Shown in pieces: positions 53,560 to 62,315 of a DNA stretch of 64,000 nucleotides. The position numbers and the translations under genes were made by a program. A model generated the notes under the pieces. It was not told where the DNA came from. It was given only the letters and a program-made list of their open reading frames with translations, and searched no databases. Source of the DNA: Paraburkholderia sp. CNPSo 3272 (GTDB lineage: Bacteria > Pseudomonadota > Gammaproteobacteria > Burkholderiales > Burkholderiaceae); contig NZ_JAMBPQ010000033.1 of NCBI RefSeq assembly GCF_024206495.1, positions 1 to 64,000 of the forward strand, in the 5' to 3' direction. Numbering within the stretch: the first letter of the stretch is position 1; each line of letters starts with the position of its first letter.

Positions 53560-54924
53560 CTAGCCCTCCACAGCCTTGAACGACGCCTCGAGGACGTCAC
53601 ACATGAAATCGATTTCCTGCCGGTTAATTGTGAGCGCGGGCGAAAGAATGATGTTCGGCCCCGAAGTCCGGACCATGAGGCCGCGATCATAGGCTTCGCG
53701 AGCGACGCGGCTGACCTCTTTGGCACCCCGTCCGAAGGGAGCCTTGGTCGTCTTGTCCGCTACCATCTCGAGACACGCCATGAGGCCAACGCCGCGGGCG
53801 TCGCCGATCAGCCTCGACTGCTTTCCCAATTCCGCGAGCCGTTGATGGAGATACGCGCCCTGTTCGGCAGCATTCGCCGCCACGTTCTCGCGCTCAAGCA
53901 AATCCAGTGCGGCCAGAGCCGCCGCTGCGGCAACTGGGTGTGCGCTGTACGTGTAGCCGTGTGAGATCGCCGCCATCGACGCGTCGCCGGCCCGGAATGC
54001 GTCAGCGACCTTTTGCGAAATCGCGGTCGCCCCGAGCGGCACATAGCCAGAAGATATGCCTTTGGCCAGGCACCACAGATCAGCCTTCACATTCCAGAGG
54101 CGGGTGCCGAACAGTTGCCCAGTACGGCCAAAACCGGTCACAACTTCGTCTGCGATCAGAAGCACTCCATACTTGTCACAGATCTCACGGACCAGCGGCC
54201 AATAGTTCGCCGGCGGCACGATCACGCCACCGGCGCCCTGCACCGGCTCGGCAATGAATGCAGCAACCGTGTCAGGTCCCTGAAACTGGATCTCGCGCTC
54301 GAGGAGCTGTGCACAGATTTCACCCAGCTTGACCGGGTCCTCCGTGTACGGATTTCGATAAACCCAAGGTGTGTCGATATGGAAGCAGCCGGGCAGGAGC
54401 GGCTCGTACGCCCGTCGGAAGTTCGTGTTGCCGTTGACGCTCATTCCACCGAAGTGCACCCCGTGGTAACCCTGCTTGAGCGAGATGAACTTGGTCCGAT
54501 CAGCCTGACCCTTGATCTTCCAGTACTGGCGCGCGAGCTTCAACGCCCCTTCCACCGCGTCGGAGCCACCGCTGCTGAAGAAAACCGATGAGACACCATC
54601 GGCCTCCATCATCCCGACGAGACGAGCCGACAGTTCGATTGCGCGCGGATGTGTGGTGCCTCGGAAGGTGTTGTAGTACGGCAGCTCATCCAGTTGGGAG
54701 ACGATGGCATCGCGGATTTCCGTCCGGCCGAACCCGAGGTTCACACTCCAAAGGCCGCCAACACCATCGAGCAATTTCTTTCCATCCGCGTCCCAGATCC
54801 AGCTTCCCTCTCCACGTGTGATGATGTCCGGGGGGGTGTCGATCATGGCCTGCGGGTGAGCCATGGGATGCCACAGGTATTTCGCGTTTGCCGCCTTCAG
54901 CTCGTCGAGCTTCATCTTTGTCAT
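53560..54924 (-). CDS. class III omega-amino acid aminotransferase
   Basis: A 454-residue PLP transaminase. It has VGGLWSVNLGFGRTEIRDAI, the phosphate cup FFSSGGSDAVEGALKLARQY, GYHGVHFGGMSVNGN, the cofactor Asp in VLLIADEVVTGFGRTGQLF, and the Schiff-base Lys in LWCLAKGISSGYVPLGATAI. The nearest well-known groups are beta-alanine/GABA/putrescine:pyruvate transaminases (SpuC, omega-APT). It would convert an omega-amino acid such as GABA, 5-aminovalerate or beta-alanine to its semialdehyde, which the aldehyde dehydrogenase of the same operon oxidises. Its start overlaps the HAD gene stop by 4 bp. Confidence 0.92.
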   Translation of the reverse strand: MTKMKLDELKAANAKYLWHPMAHPQAMIDTPPDIITRGEGSWIWDADGKKLLDGVGGLWSVNLGFGRTEIRDAIVSQLDELPYYNTFRGTTHPRAIELSARLVGMMEADGVSSVFFSSGGSDAVEGALKLARQYWKIKGQADRTKFISLKQGYHGVHFGGMSVNGNTNFRRAYEPLLPGCFHIDTPWVYRNPYTEDPVKLGEICAQLLEREIQFQGPDTVAAFIAEPVQGAGGVIVPPANYWPLVREICDKYGVLLIADEVVTGFGRTGQLFGTRLWNVKADLWCLAKGISSGYVPLGATAISQKVADAFRAGDASMAAISHGYTYSAHPVAAAAALAALDLLERENVAANAAEQGAYLHQRLAELGKQSRLIGDARGVGLMACLEMVADKTTKAPFGRGAKEVSRVAREAYDRGLMVRTSGPNIILSPALTINRQEIDFMCDVLEASFKAVEG

Positions 54925-55652
54925 GTCAGTTCCTCCACCGATAGATTGAGCCGCGTGGCAATAGCGGCAATGTTTCCGTTGATGTCGCGCAGGTCGAAGA
55001 ACTGCACCTGGAGCCCCGCTTTCACCGCACCGACGATGTTCCGCATCTGATCGTCGACAAAGAGGATGTCCTCCCCTTTCATGTTCAGGGCGTCCATCGC
55101 CAACTGGTAGGCCCGGCGATCCGGCTTCAGAATCTCTGTGTGTGTCGCGTCGACGATTGCCGCCATATCCTTGAGCACAGACATCTGCGACAGAAACTCC
55201 GCGCCGTAGAACAACTCCAGCTCATTCGACAAGATTCCGATGAGGATTCCGTTCGCACGTGCACGACGGATAAGCTTCACCATCGCCGGGCGCACGACAG
55301 CGTTCGGATCCGTCTGCCGTGTACGCGTGAGCATCGCGCGAACATCCCAGTCCCGCTCGCCGATAGATGCCCCCATCTCACGTGCGCGCATTGCCCAGTA
55401 GTCCCGCTCGGTGATTTCGTCGCGCTGCATCGACTGCCAGAGCATGTCGGTGGACGGATCGATCGGCCCAAGCCAGGCCAGCGTTCCCGGAGGAAGGCCG
55501 AGCGTCGCTTCCGTTTCACGGTGGCGCTCGAATACCGACACACTGATAACGCTCCCGAAATCGAGTAGAAGTGCCTTCGGGCGGTGTTGAGGGACTAGGG
55601 CGCGCCGCTGGTCAGTCGCGTCCCGACCCTTCGGAACTGAAATGGAGTTCAC
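54921..55652 (-). CDS. HAD-family hydrolase
   Basis: A 243-residue HAD-IA hydrolase. Motif I is ALLLDFGSVISVS at about 28-40, motif II is IGILSN, and motif III/IV is EILKPDRRAYQLAMDAL with DILFVDDQMRNIVGAVKAGL. In motif I the usual second Asp (DxD) is replaced by Gly, as in the YihX-like subgroup, so reduced or altered phosphatase chemistry is possible. The gene overlaps both neighbours by 4 bp and is thus translationally coupled into the catabolic operon. Its role there is unknown; removal of a dead-end phosphorylated compound is a guess. Confidence 0.82.
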   Translation of the reverse strand: MNSISVPKGRDATDQRRALVPQHRPKALLLDFGSVISVSVFERHRETEATLGLPPGTLAWLGPIDPSTDMLWQSMQRDEITERDYWAMRAREMGASIGERDWDVRAMLTRTRQTDPNAVVRPAMVKLIRRARANGILIGILSNELELFYGAEFLSQMSVLKDMAAIVDATHTEILKPDRRAYQLAMDALNMKGEDILFVDDQMRNIVGAVKAGLQVQFFDLRDINGNIAAIATRLNLSVEELT

Positions 55653-57100
55653 GATTTAGCTACCGAAACAAGTTTGAGATCTGTGTATCCCAGCAGACCT
55701 TCGAGGCCACTCTCATGGCCCAAGCCGCTCTCCTTGACACCACCAAACGGCGTCTCGGGTTGGGACACTCCAAAATGGTTGATTCCAACCATGCCGGCCT
55801 CGAGTTGCGCACTAAGGCGATGCGCGCAATCGAGGTCGGAAGTAAATCCATAGGCCGCGAGGCCGACCGGCAGCCGGTTGGCACGCGAGATCGCATCACC
55901 CAGGTCATCGAATACGTCGAGCACCGCGATGGGACCGAACGGCTCTTCGTTCTGTACCCGGGAATCCAGAGATGCGTGCTCGATCACCGTCGGCTCGAAG
56001 AAGAACCCGGGCCGCGCTATGCGCTTGCCGCCACACGCAATCGTGGCACCGCGTTCGGCCGCATCGTCGACGAAGGCTTGCATCTCGCGGACACGCCGCT
56101 CCTCGATTAGCGGACCGAACTGCACACCTTCTTCGAGACCGGAGCCAATCTTCAGCGCGGACGCGCTGCGCACCAGTTCGTCTCGAAACGATTGATATTG
56201 CGTGCGATGAACAATGAAGCGAATGGGAGATGCGCAAACCTGCCCGGCGTTGCGGAACTTGGCCGACACCGAAAATCTTGCGGCCTTCGCCCCGTCGTAG
56301 TCCTTGCACACGACTACCGGCGCGTGACCACCCAGCTCCGCTGTATAGCGCTTCACGTGTCGCGCCGCCTGCTCCCCAAGCAGCTTCCCTACCCGAACCG
56401 ACCCCGTGAAGGAAATCTTCGCGACGTTCGGGTGCTCGATGAGCGACGATGAGATGAATGCAGGGTCGCCCGCCACCATGTTGACAACGCCTTCCGGAAT
56501 GCCAGCGTCAACCAGGCATTGCACGATCAGCATGCAGGTCGCAGGCGTCTCTTCCGCGGGCTTGATAATGACGCTGCAACCCGCTGCGAGCGCGCCGCCC
56601 AGCTTTCTCGACGGAAGGTTCGCGGGGAAATTCCACGGTGTGAATGCGGCGACAGGTCCGATGGGAACGCGCGTGACCGTCTGGCTCAGTACATTTTCCA
56701 GTCTGGCCGGGACCCCCCGAGTAGGCATCCGCTTGGCCTCCTCGGCCAAAAAGTCGATGATGTCTGCGGAGAGCGTGACTTCCCGGACAGCTTCAGCCAG
56801 CGGCTTTCCCTGCTCGAGCGTCAGAACAGCTGCGATTTCTTTTGCCCGTTGACGCATCAGCTCGGTGGCCTTTGCGATGATGCGGAAACGCTCGAACGGG
56901 AGCATGGCCGACCAGCGTTGGAAACCGCGGCGCGCCGCTTCAGCGGCGCTGTCGAGTTCGCCGCGTCCGGCAACCGGCAGGTGACCGACTACCTGTCCGT
57001 CGGCTGGATTGATAACCGGCAACGTACCGCTGTCGGTACGATCGATCCATTTGCCGTCAATCAGCAGTTTGAGGTTAGGGTATGACATGGTGCGAGCCAT
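55649..57100 (-). CDS. NAD(P)-dependent semialdehyde dehydrogenase (GabD-like)
   Basis: A 483-residue aldehyde dehydrogenase. It has the N-terminal LLIDGKWIDRTDSGTLPVIN, the cofactor motif SFTGSVRVGKLLGEQAARH, the general base Glu in YTAELGGHAPVVVC, the catalytic Cys in FRNAGQVCASPIRF, and EEPFGPIAVLDVF. The order of motifs and length fit succinate/glutarate/2-oxoglutarate semialdehyde dehydrogenases (GabD group). It is the first gene of the 11-gene minus-strand run, overlapping the HAD gene by 4 bp. It would finish the degradation of an omega-amino acid to a dicarboxylate. Confidence 0.9.
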   Translation of the reverse strand: MARTMSYPNLKLLIDGKWIDRTDSGTLPVINPADGQVVGHLPVAGRGELDSAAEAARRGFQRWSAMLPFERFRIIAKATELMRQRAKEIAAVLTLEQGKPLAEAVREVTLSADIIDFLAEEAKRMPTRGVPARLENVLSQTVTRVPIGPVAAFTPWNFPANLPSRKLGGALAAGCSVIIKPAEETPATCMLIVQCLVDAGIPEGVVNMVAGDPAFISSSLIEHPNVAKISFTGSVRVGKLLGEQAARHVKRYTAELGGHAPVVVCKDYDGAKAARFSVSAKFRNAGQVCASPIRFIVHRTQYQSFRDELVRSASALKIGSGLEEGVQFGPLIEERRVREMQAFVDDAAERGATIACGGKRIARPGFFFEPTVIEHASLDSRVQNEEPFGPIAVLDVFDDLGDAISRANRLPVGLAAYGFTSDLDCAHRLSAQLEAGMVGINHFGVSQPETPFGGVKESGLGHESGLEGLLGYTDLKLVSVAKS

Positions 57101-57147
57101 AAGAAGTTGTTAAGAACATTCTCGGTCTCACCCCGGTGGTCAACAAT

Positions 57148-57160
57148 CAACCTTTGGTTG
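57148..57160 (-). promoter_or_regulatory. short palindrome upstream of the catabolic operon
   Basis: CAACCTTTGGTTG, with perfect 5-bp arms, lies about 50 bp upstream of the semialdehyde dehydrogenase start in the only sizeable gap before the 11-gene run. It could be an operator but differs from the palindrome at 37943. No clear sigma70 -35/-10 pair was identified. Confidence 0.3.
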
Positions 57161-57287
57161 GATTTTGAGGGGCGCGGCTTCCCGCGCAAAAGAAGATATC
57201 TGAGTAATTTTCGGAGAGAGTGTCCGAACAGTAGAGTCTTCCCCGACCATTCCAATAACGCTAATTTCGAATGTCATCCTCCAAGCG

Positions 57288-57950
57288 TTACTGGGCGGCC
57301 ATCACACTCCGAACAGTCTTGCCGTTCGTTGAGACCCGTTTGATTACTTTGTCAGTGTCGTCTGCCAGTTTCTTTATTTCGGCCGCGACCACAGAAAACC
57401 CTCGCCGTTGTTCGCCTGCACGAGCAGCTTCGACACGAGCGTTAAACGAGAGGATGGAAAGTGCACGGATTGTCTTCTGTATGTCGTCAACATCCAAAAG
57501 AATCGCGTTCGTCGTGCCTGTCATGGCAGACGGACGTTGTTCAGTCGCCATCTGGGCCGCGCGCTCCCCCTGGACTTCGATAACCAGTCCCTCCAGGTAA
57601 AGCAGGGCGCCACCTTCGTCAAACACGCCTCCGCCCACGTCCCGCACCCAAACCGTGTCACCAGATGCGCGACGAACTCTGTAATCCACGGTCCATGCGT
57701 TTCGTTCACGGAGCGACTTGGCCACGGCGCGCGAGACATACTCCTCGTCGGACGGGTCTGTCAAAGAAAGCAGGGGCCGAACTGGGTTCCCGATAAAGTC
57801 TTCGGCTGGATATCCCGTCAACGCAAAAATCGCTGGTGACGTGTAGAGCATCGTATAGTGCTCGTCGTTCATGCACCGGTACAGAAAACCTCTCATTCGA
57901 GCGGTGATGCTCCCGCATCGTGAGAAGTTCCTCGGGTAGGTCACTTCCAC
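57288..57950 (-). CDS. PAS domain plus short MCP signalling domain protein A
   Basis: A 220-residue soluble protein with no membrane segment or HAMP. The PAS domain occupies about 15-135 (FLYRCMNDEHYTMLYTSPAI, then WVRDVGGGVFDEGGALLYLE). A truncated methyl-accepting signalling hairpin follows at about 150-215 (IRALSILSFNARVEAARAGE, FSVVAAEIKKLADDTDKVI). It resembles the conserved MCP tip that contacts CheA and CheW. A close paralogue follows at 58114. It could feed a metabolic signal to chemotaxis or act as a scaffold. Confidence 0.85.
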   Translation of the reverse strand: MEVTYPRNFSRCGSITARMRGFLYRCMNDEHYTMLYTSPAIFALTGYPAEDFIGNPVRPLLSLTDPSDEEYVSRAVAKSLRERNAWTVDYRVRRASGDTVWVRDVGGGVFDEGGALLYLEGLVIEVQGERAAQMATEQRPSAMTGTTNAILLDVDDIQKTIRALSILSFNARVEAARAGEQRRGFSVVAAEIKKLADDTDKVIKRVSTNGKTVRSVMAAQ

Positions 57951-58113
57951 GCGATGCCTGAGACGTTTGCGGCGAAAGTCGCTTGGGCGGTTCTTTGGGG
58001 AAGGGGCGGCGGCGATGCAGTCTCCTTACCCGCCACAAGCAGGCGCTTCCACTGAAATGGAAGCACTCCGATCCATCGCGGCGAATCCGGTGCAATTCAT
58101 CCGGTTCAACGGA

Positions 58114-58821
58114 CTAGCTGGCCATGACTTGCCGTACGGCCTTGACGTTGGTAGAAACCTGTTTGATCAACTTGTCGGTCTCGTCTGCCAACTTTTTTAT
58201 TTCTGCGGCGACCACCGAGAATCCGCGCCCTTGATTACCAGCACGGGCTGCCTCAACACGCGCGTTAAACGACAGGATCGACAGCGAACGGATGGTTCTG
58301 ATTATGTCGTCGACATCGGAGAGAATCGCGTTCGTCGCACTCGTCATTGCCGAAAGACGCTGTTCCGTCGCGATTTGCGCAGCACGCTCACCCTGCACTT
58401 CAATTACCAGCCCCTCCAGATAGAGCAGCTTGCCGGCTTGATCGAAAACACCCCCGCCCACTTCGCGTACCCACACGGACTGCCCGTCTGCGCGACGAAT
58501 CCTGTAGTCCGCAGTCCACGCTCTTTGGTCCCGCAGCGCTGCGGCGACCGCCCGCGAGACGTACTCCTCGTCGGACGGGTCTGTCAATGAAGGAAGGGTT
58601 CGAACCGCGTTACCGATAAAGTCGGCGGCCGGGAAACCTGTCAGCGCCAGGATGGCCGGCGACGTGTAGAGCATCGTGTAATGCTCGTCGTTCAGGCAGC
58701 GGTACAAAAAACCTCGCATCCGACCCGTGATACTCCGCATCGTTTGAAGTTCCGCTACCTGGTAGCCCTGATCCTTCGCATCACTTCCCTTTGAGGGGGA
58801 ATCGTGAAGATGTTGTCGCAT
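58114..58821 (-). CDS. PAS domain plus short MCP signalling domain protein B
   Basis: A 235-residue paralogue of the preceding gene with the same order. The PAS domain contains FLYRCLNDEHYTMLYTSPAI and WVREVGGGVFDQAGKLLYLE. The MCP tip contains IRSLSILSFNARVEAARAGN and FSVVAAEIKKLADETDKLIK. It has 15 more N-terminal residues. The tandem arrangement and high similarity suggest a recent local duplication. The linker differs slightly (QRLSAMTSATNAILSDVDDI). No transmembrane part is present. Confidence 0.87.
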   Translation of the reverse strand: MRQHLHDSPSKGSDAKDQGYQVAELQTMRSITGRMRGFLYRCLNDEHYTMLYTSPAILALTGFPAADFIGNAVRTLPSLTDPSDEEYVSRAVAAALRDQRAWTADYRIRRADGQSVWVREVGGGVFDQAGKLLYLEGLVIEVQGERAAQIATEQRLSAMTSATNAILSDVDDIIRTIRSLSILSFNARVEAARAGNQGRGFSVVAAEIKKLADETDKLIKQVSTNVKAVRQVMAS

Positions 58822-58892
58822 CGTTGCCTGATCTTCCTCGCGCGCTGCATCTAGCTTCGTCTTGTCGGCTTATCCCAGGGTCCCCAGCACGA

Positions 58893-59867
58893 TCAATCGC
58901 CCGATACCACGCCATCCTTTGCAAAGAGCACAGTGGCGTTTGAGCCTGCTAACGAGATGATCGCCGTAAGTGGTCGACGGTCTTCCCGATGCTTCGCATC
59001 GAAATCCTGGGAGTTTGCGGTCCCTGACAACATCAGTCCATCCAGCCCTACCCCGACGACCCTGTCACCGGTTACTGCAAGGTCGGTGATCGAACTGCTT
59101 GTTCTCGTCTCGACTGCCGCCCACGTATCGCCTCCGTCATGACTCTCGTACAGGTGCCCAAGCAGTCCTCCGACCAGAACGGTACCATCCGATGCAACCG
59201 CTCCCGCCCAAAGGCTCCCCTTTCCGCCCGTTTTCCGGTACTCCCAAGTCGTGCCATGATCGCGCGATCGAAGCACCAACCCCTGCTCCGCTGCAACGTA
59301 CAATGTCCCATCGGCAGCACCGAAGATACGGAACAGATTGCGATCGGCCTTCGTGCTACCCGGCGGCGGTGGCAACGTAACAGGGCTCCAGTGCGCCCCC
59401 CCGTCGCTCGTTTGCAGCATCAGCGACCACAAGCCGACCGCCCAGCCATGCAATGGGTCGGTAAAGTAGACAGAAAAAAGCGGTCGGTCTGTGGAGGTGT
59501 CGGCCCGCTGAATTCGCCACGTCTTTCCACCGTCCTGGGTGGCGATAATCGCCCCCCACTGACCCACACCCCACCCATGCGAAGCATCCGAAAAGTAAAC
59601 ACTGGTGAGTGTGGAAGAAATGGGCACCACGCTCGCCTGCTTGTAAGTCTTACCCTTGTCGTCGGAGAACAATACAAGCCCGTGTTCTCCAACGGCGACG
59701 ATGCGGGATCCAGCACGTGCAGCATCAAGCAACATCATATGGGACGCATCCACCCAGGCGTGCGCTGGAGAAACCTTCAGTTCCGGGGTCGTCCCCTGAC
59801 TCGCCTGTGCCAATGCGCAGACACAGATACCTGCCAGGGCGACCAGTTTCCGCAGATGTGTTTTCAT
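58893..59867 (-). CDS. YCF48-related secreted beta-propeller protein
   Basis: The protein has about 324 residues with a signal peptide (MKTHLRKLVALAGICVCALA, then QAS). Repeated propeller blades of the photosystem II assembly/BNR type follow: HGLVLFSDDKGKTYKQASV, HGWGVGQWGAIIATQDGGKT, GWAVGLWSLMLQTSDGGAHW and LGHLYESHDGGDTWAAVE. The ATG at 59867 is chosen for GAGGAG upstream and because it opens the signal peptide. In proteobacteria such genes sit next to MMPL transporters and DUF1302/DUF1329 proteins, as here. It probably acts in the periplasm. Confidence 0.88.
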   Translation of the reverse strand: MKTHLRKLVALAGICVCALAQASQGTTPELKVSPAHAWVDASHMMLLDAARAGSRIVAVGEHGLVLFSDDKGKTYKQASVVPISSTLTSVYFSDASHGWGVGQWGAIIATQDGGKTWRIQRADTSTDRPLFSVYFTDPLHGWAVGLWSLMLQTSDGGAHWSPVTLPPPPGSTKADRNLFRIFGAADGTLYVAAEQGLVLRSRDHGTTWEYRKTGGKGSLWAGAVASDGTVLVGGLLGHLYESHDGGDTWAAVETRTSSSITDLAVTGDRVVGVGLDGLMLSGTANSQDFDAKHREDRRPLTAIISLAGSNATVLFAKDGVVSGD

Positions 59868-59893
59868 GAATACTCCTCGTTTATTTGATCTCG

Positions 59894-62254
59894 TCAATGG
59901 CTGAGCAGACCAGGGGCACGTACTGGCGACCGCCGCGGAAACAGCTTTTCGAGAACTACCGCGAGGGCAGGCAATGCAGTCATTGCCATCACCAGGTTGA
60001 CGATGAACATGAAGGCGAGCAGTTTCCCCATATCAGCCTGGAACTTGAGCGCCGAGAAGCTCCATGTGGCCACACCGATCGCGAGCGTAATGGCGGTAAA
60101 AATCGTCGCGACGCCAACCTCGAGCATTGCATGTTCCACAGCCTTAACGATAGGCTGGCCATTAGCCATGTGAAGCTGCAGTCGATTGTAAATATAGAAC
60201 GCGTAATCGACGCCGATGCCTACAGCAAGTACCATCACTGGCAATGTTGCCACCGTAAGCCCTATCTGCAACTCCTTCATGAACCAGTAGCCTATGAAGG
60301 TTGCCACGGTCAAGGGCGCGCAGCAGGCCACCATCGCGCGGAAATCGCGATATGCGAGAAAGACGAGGATCAGAATTGCCGCGTAGACATAAAGCATCAT
60401 TGGCAGTTCACTCTTCGCGACCTCATCGTTCGTTGCAGCAATCACCCCAGCGTTGCCTGCGGCCAACCGGATCGTGATGCCGTTGACCTGATGCAATTCG
60501 CGATACTGCTTGACATCGTCGAGGACTCGCGTCAACGTGGTGGCCTTGTGGTCTGTCAGGAACAGGTGCACAGCGGTCATGCTGCAGTCCTTGCTCATGT
60601 AACCCTTGAGACGTCCGATCTCCGCCGACAGGCCGCCATAGTTACCCGGATCGATCGGCACAACATTCATCTTCGGGTTTCCTTCGTTATACCCCTCGTT
60701 GTAGTCGCGAAGCATGGCGGGATAGGATTCAACAGACACGACGCCCGGCTCGTGCTTCATGGTCGACGCGAAATCATCCTCATAAATCCCTACAACAGGG
60801 TTATCGCACGCTGCACCAGACGATTCGAAAACCACGGTCAGCCAGTCAAGTCCGACGTCGTAGTTGTTCGCTATCGAGACAGCGTCAAGGTTGAATCGTG
60901 AATCTGCACGAAGCTCGGGCGCGCCCGGCTGCAACGTACCAATAACTCGGTCGCGACTCTGCCAAACGGCCAGCGCAAATACGACCGCTGTAATACACAC
61001 CACGGCGTAAGCGTTCCGCGGTTCGGCGACTCGAGCAAGACTGCGCAGCCACCGGGACCGGCGTTCCCTTCTTTCCAGGGCGTCGTCAGCATACGCCTTT
61101 GAGAAGTTGAAAAACGATGCAGCGACCGGGAGCATGACGAGATTCGTGATGATCTTGTAGCCAACGCCCAGGGACGCTGTGATTGCTAGTTCCCGGACCA
61201 TGGGTATCGGAATCAAAAGAAGCGTGACGAATGACACGAGCGCCGTAACCAGAGCCAGTGTTCCCGGGACAAGCAGGCCACTAAAGCTGCGGCGAGCGGC
61301 CTCAATTGTGTTACTTCCGTGCGACAACTCCCTGACGATGAAATTGACCTGCTGTATGCCGTGCGACACGCCAATCGCAAATACCAGGAATGGCACGAGA
61401 ACCGCGAGAGGATCGAGTCCGAAACCAAGTAGCCTGAGCGTGCCGAACTGCCAAACCAGCGATGTCAGCGAACACATAATCGGCAATACCGTGAATCGTA
61501 CCGAATGGCAGTACCAGTAAACCGCGAGCGCCGTAAGCAGAAGCGCGATCGAACAGAAACCCAGCACAGCTTTCGCGCCGTCAGCAATGTCTCCAATCTG
61601 CTTTGCAAAACCGATAATCTGGATCTCGTATCCCGAGTCTTCAAATGGCTTTCTGACCTGATCGTCAAGGAGGTGGTTCAGTTGCACGTAGTCGAGCGTC
61701 TTGCCCGAGCCATCGCGCTCATTCAGCTCAGCGGTAATCATCGCACTGTCTTCAGAGTGCGACACGAGCGTTCCGATGTATCCACCGTTGATCGCCGACT
61801 TTCTGATCTTGTCAACCACGGCGGGCGTAAGCTGGTTTGGCGTAATGGTACCGTCGATCACCGGGTTGGCCCTGAAGCCGTCCTCGGTGATTTCATTGAC
61901 AAAGGCATTGGGAGTCCAGAGCGACATTACCCCCTGCCTGTCGACACCTGGAAGAAACGTTACAGCCTGCGTGACCTTGTACAGTCGGGTCAATCCGGCA
62001 GGTGTCCAGATGCTTCCTTTGCGCGATCGAACCACTACCGTGATCCGGTTCGCGCCGAATAAATCCTTTCGGTATTTCTGAAAGGTCTGGATGTACTCGT
62101 GACCAATTGGCATCTGCTTCTCGAAGCCCGCCTCCATGCGCAGCTGCACCGCAAAGACGGCCATGATGGCGGTAAAAACGGCAATCGCCAGAACAACGAC
62201 TCCACGATGTCCAAAAAAGAAGTGCTCAAGGCGAACAACGAAGCGGCTTATCAC
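59894..62254 (-). CDS. MMPL/RND-family transporter
   Basis: A 786-residue inner-membrane RND protein. One N-terminal membrane helix (VVVLAIAVFTAIMAVFAVQL) and a periplasmic loop (about 45-225) are followed by a five-helix bundle (LTALAVYWYCHSVRFTVLPI, VPFLVFAIGVSHGIQQVNFI). This pattern is repeated in the second half (IGYWFMKELQIGLTVATLP, VMVLAVGIGVDYAFYIYNRL). The GIGVDYAFYIYNR motif is typical of hydrophobe/lipid exporters rather than drug efflux pumps. It starts at a GTG (62254) with GGAAG upstream. Cargo is unknown; the outer-membrane partner is likely the DUF1302 protein downstream in the window. Confidence 0.92.
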   Translation of the reverse strand: MISRFVVRLEHFFFGHRGVVVLAIAVFTAIMAVFAVQLRMEAGFEKQMPIGHEYIQTFQKYRKDLFGANRITVVVRSRKGSIWTPAGLTRLYKVTQAVTFLPGVDRQGVMSLWTPNAFVNEITEDGFRANPVIDGTITPNQLTPAVVDKIRKSAINGGYIGTLVSHSEDSAMITAELNERDGSGKTLDYVQLNHLLDDQVRKPFEDSGYEIQIIGFAKQIGDIADGAKAVLGFCSIALLLTALAVYWYCHSVRFTVLPIMCSLTSLVWQFGTLRLLGFGLDPLAVLVPFLVFAIGVSHGIQQVNFIVRELSHGSNTIEAARRSFSGLLVPGTLALVTALVSFVTLLLIPIPMVRELAITASLGVGYKIITNLVMLPVAASFFNFSKAYADDALERRERRSRWLRSLARVAEPRNAYAVVCITAVVFALAVWQSRDRVIGTLQPGAPELRADSRFNLDAVSIANNYDVGLDWLTVVFESSGAACDNPVVGIYEDDFASTMKHEPGVVSVESYPAMLRDYNEGYNEGNPKMNVVPIDPGNYGGLSAEIGRLKGYMSKDCSMTAVHLFLTDHKATTLTRVLDDVKQYRELHQVNGITIRLAAGNAGVIAATNDEVAKSELPMMLYVYAAILILVFLAYRDFRAMVACCAPLTVATFIGYWFMKELQIGLTVATLPVMVLAVGIGVDYAFYIYNRLQLHMANGQPIVKAVEHAMLEVGVATIFTAITLAIGVATWSFSALKFQADMGKLLAFMFIVNLVMAMTALPALAVVLEKLFPRRSPVRAPGLLSH

Positions 62255-62315
62255 AGCGTCTTCCTTCTAAATGACTGCTGCGCGCTCCGCACGCGCAGCA
62301 AGGCACCTTCTGGGA

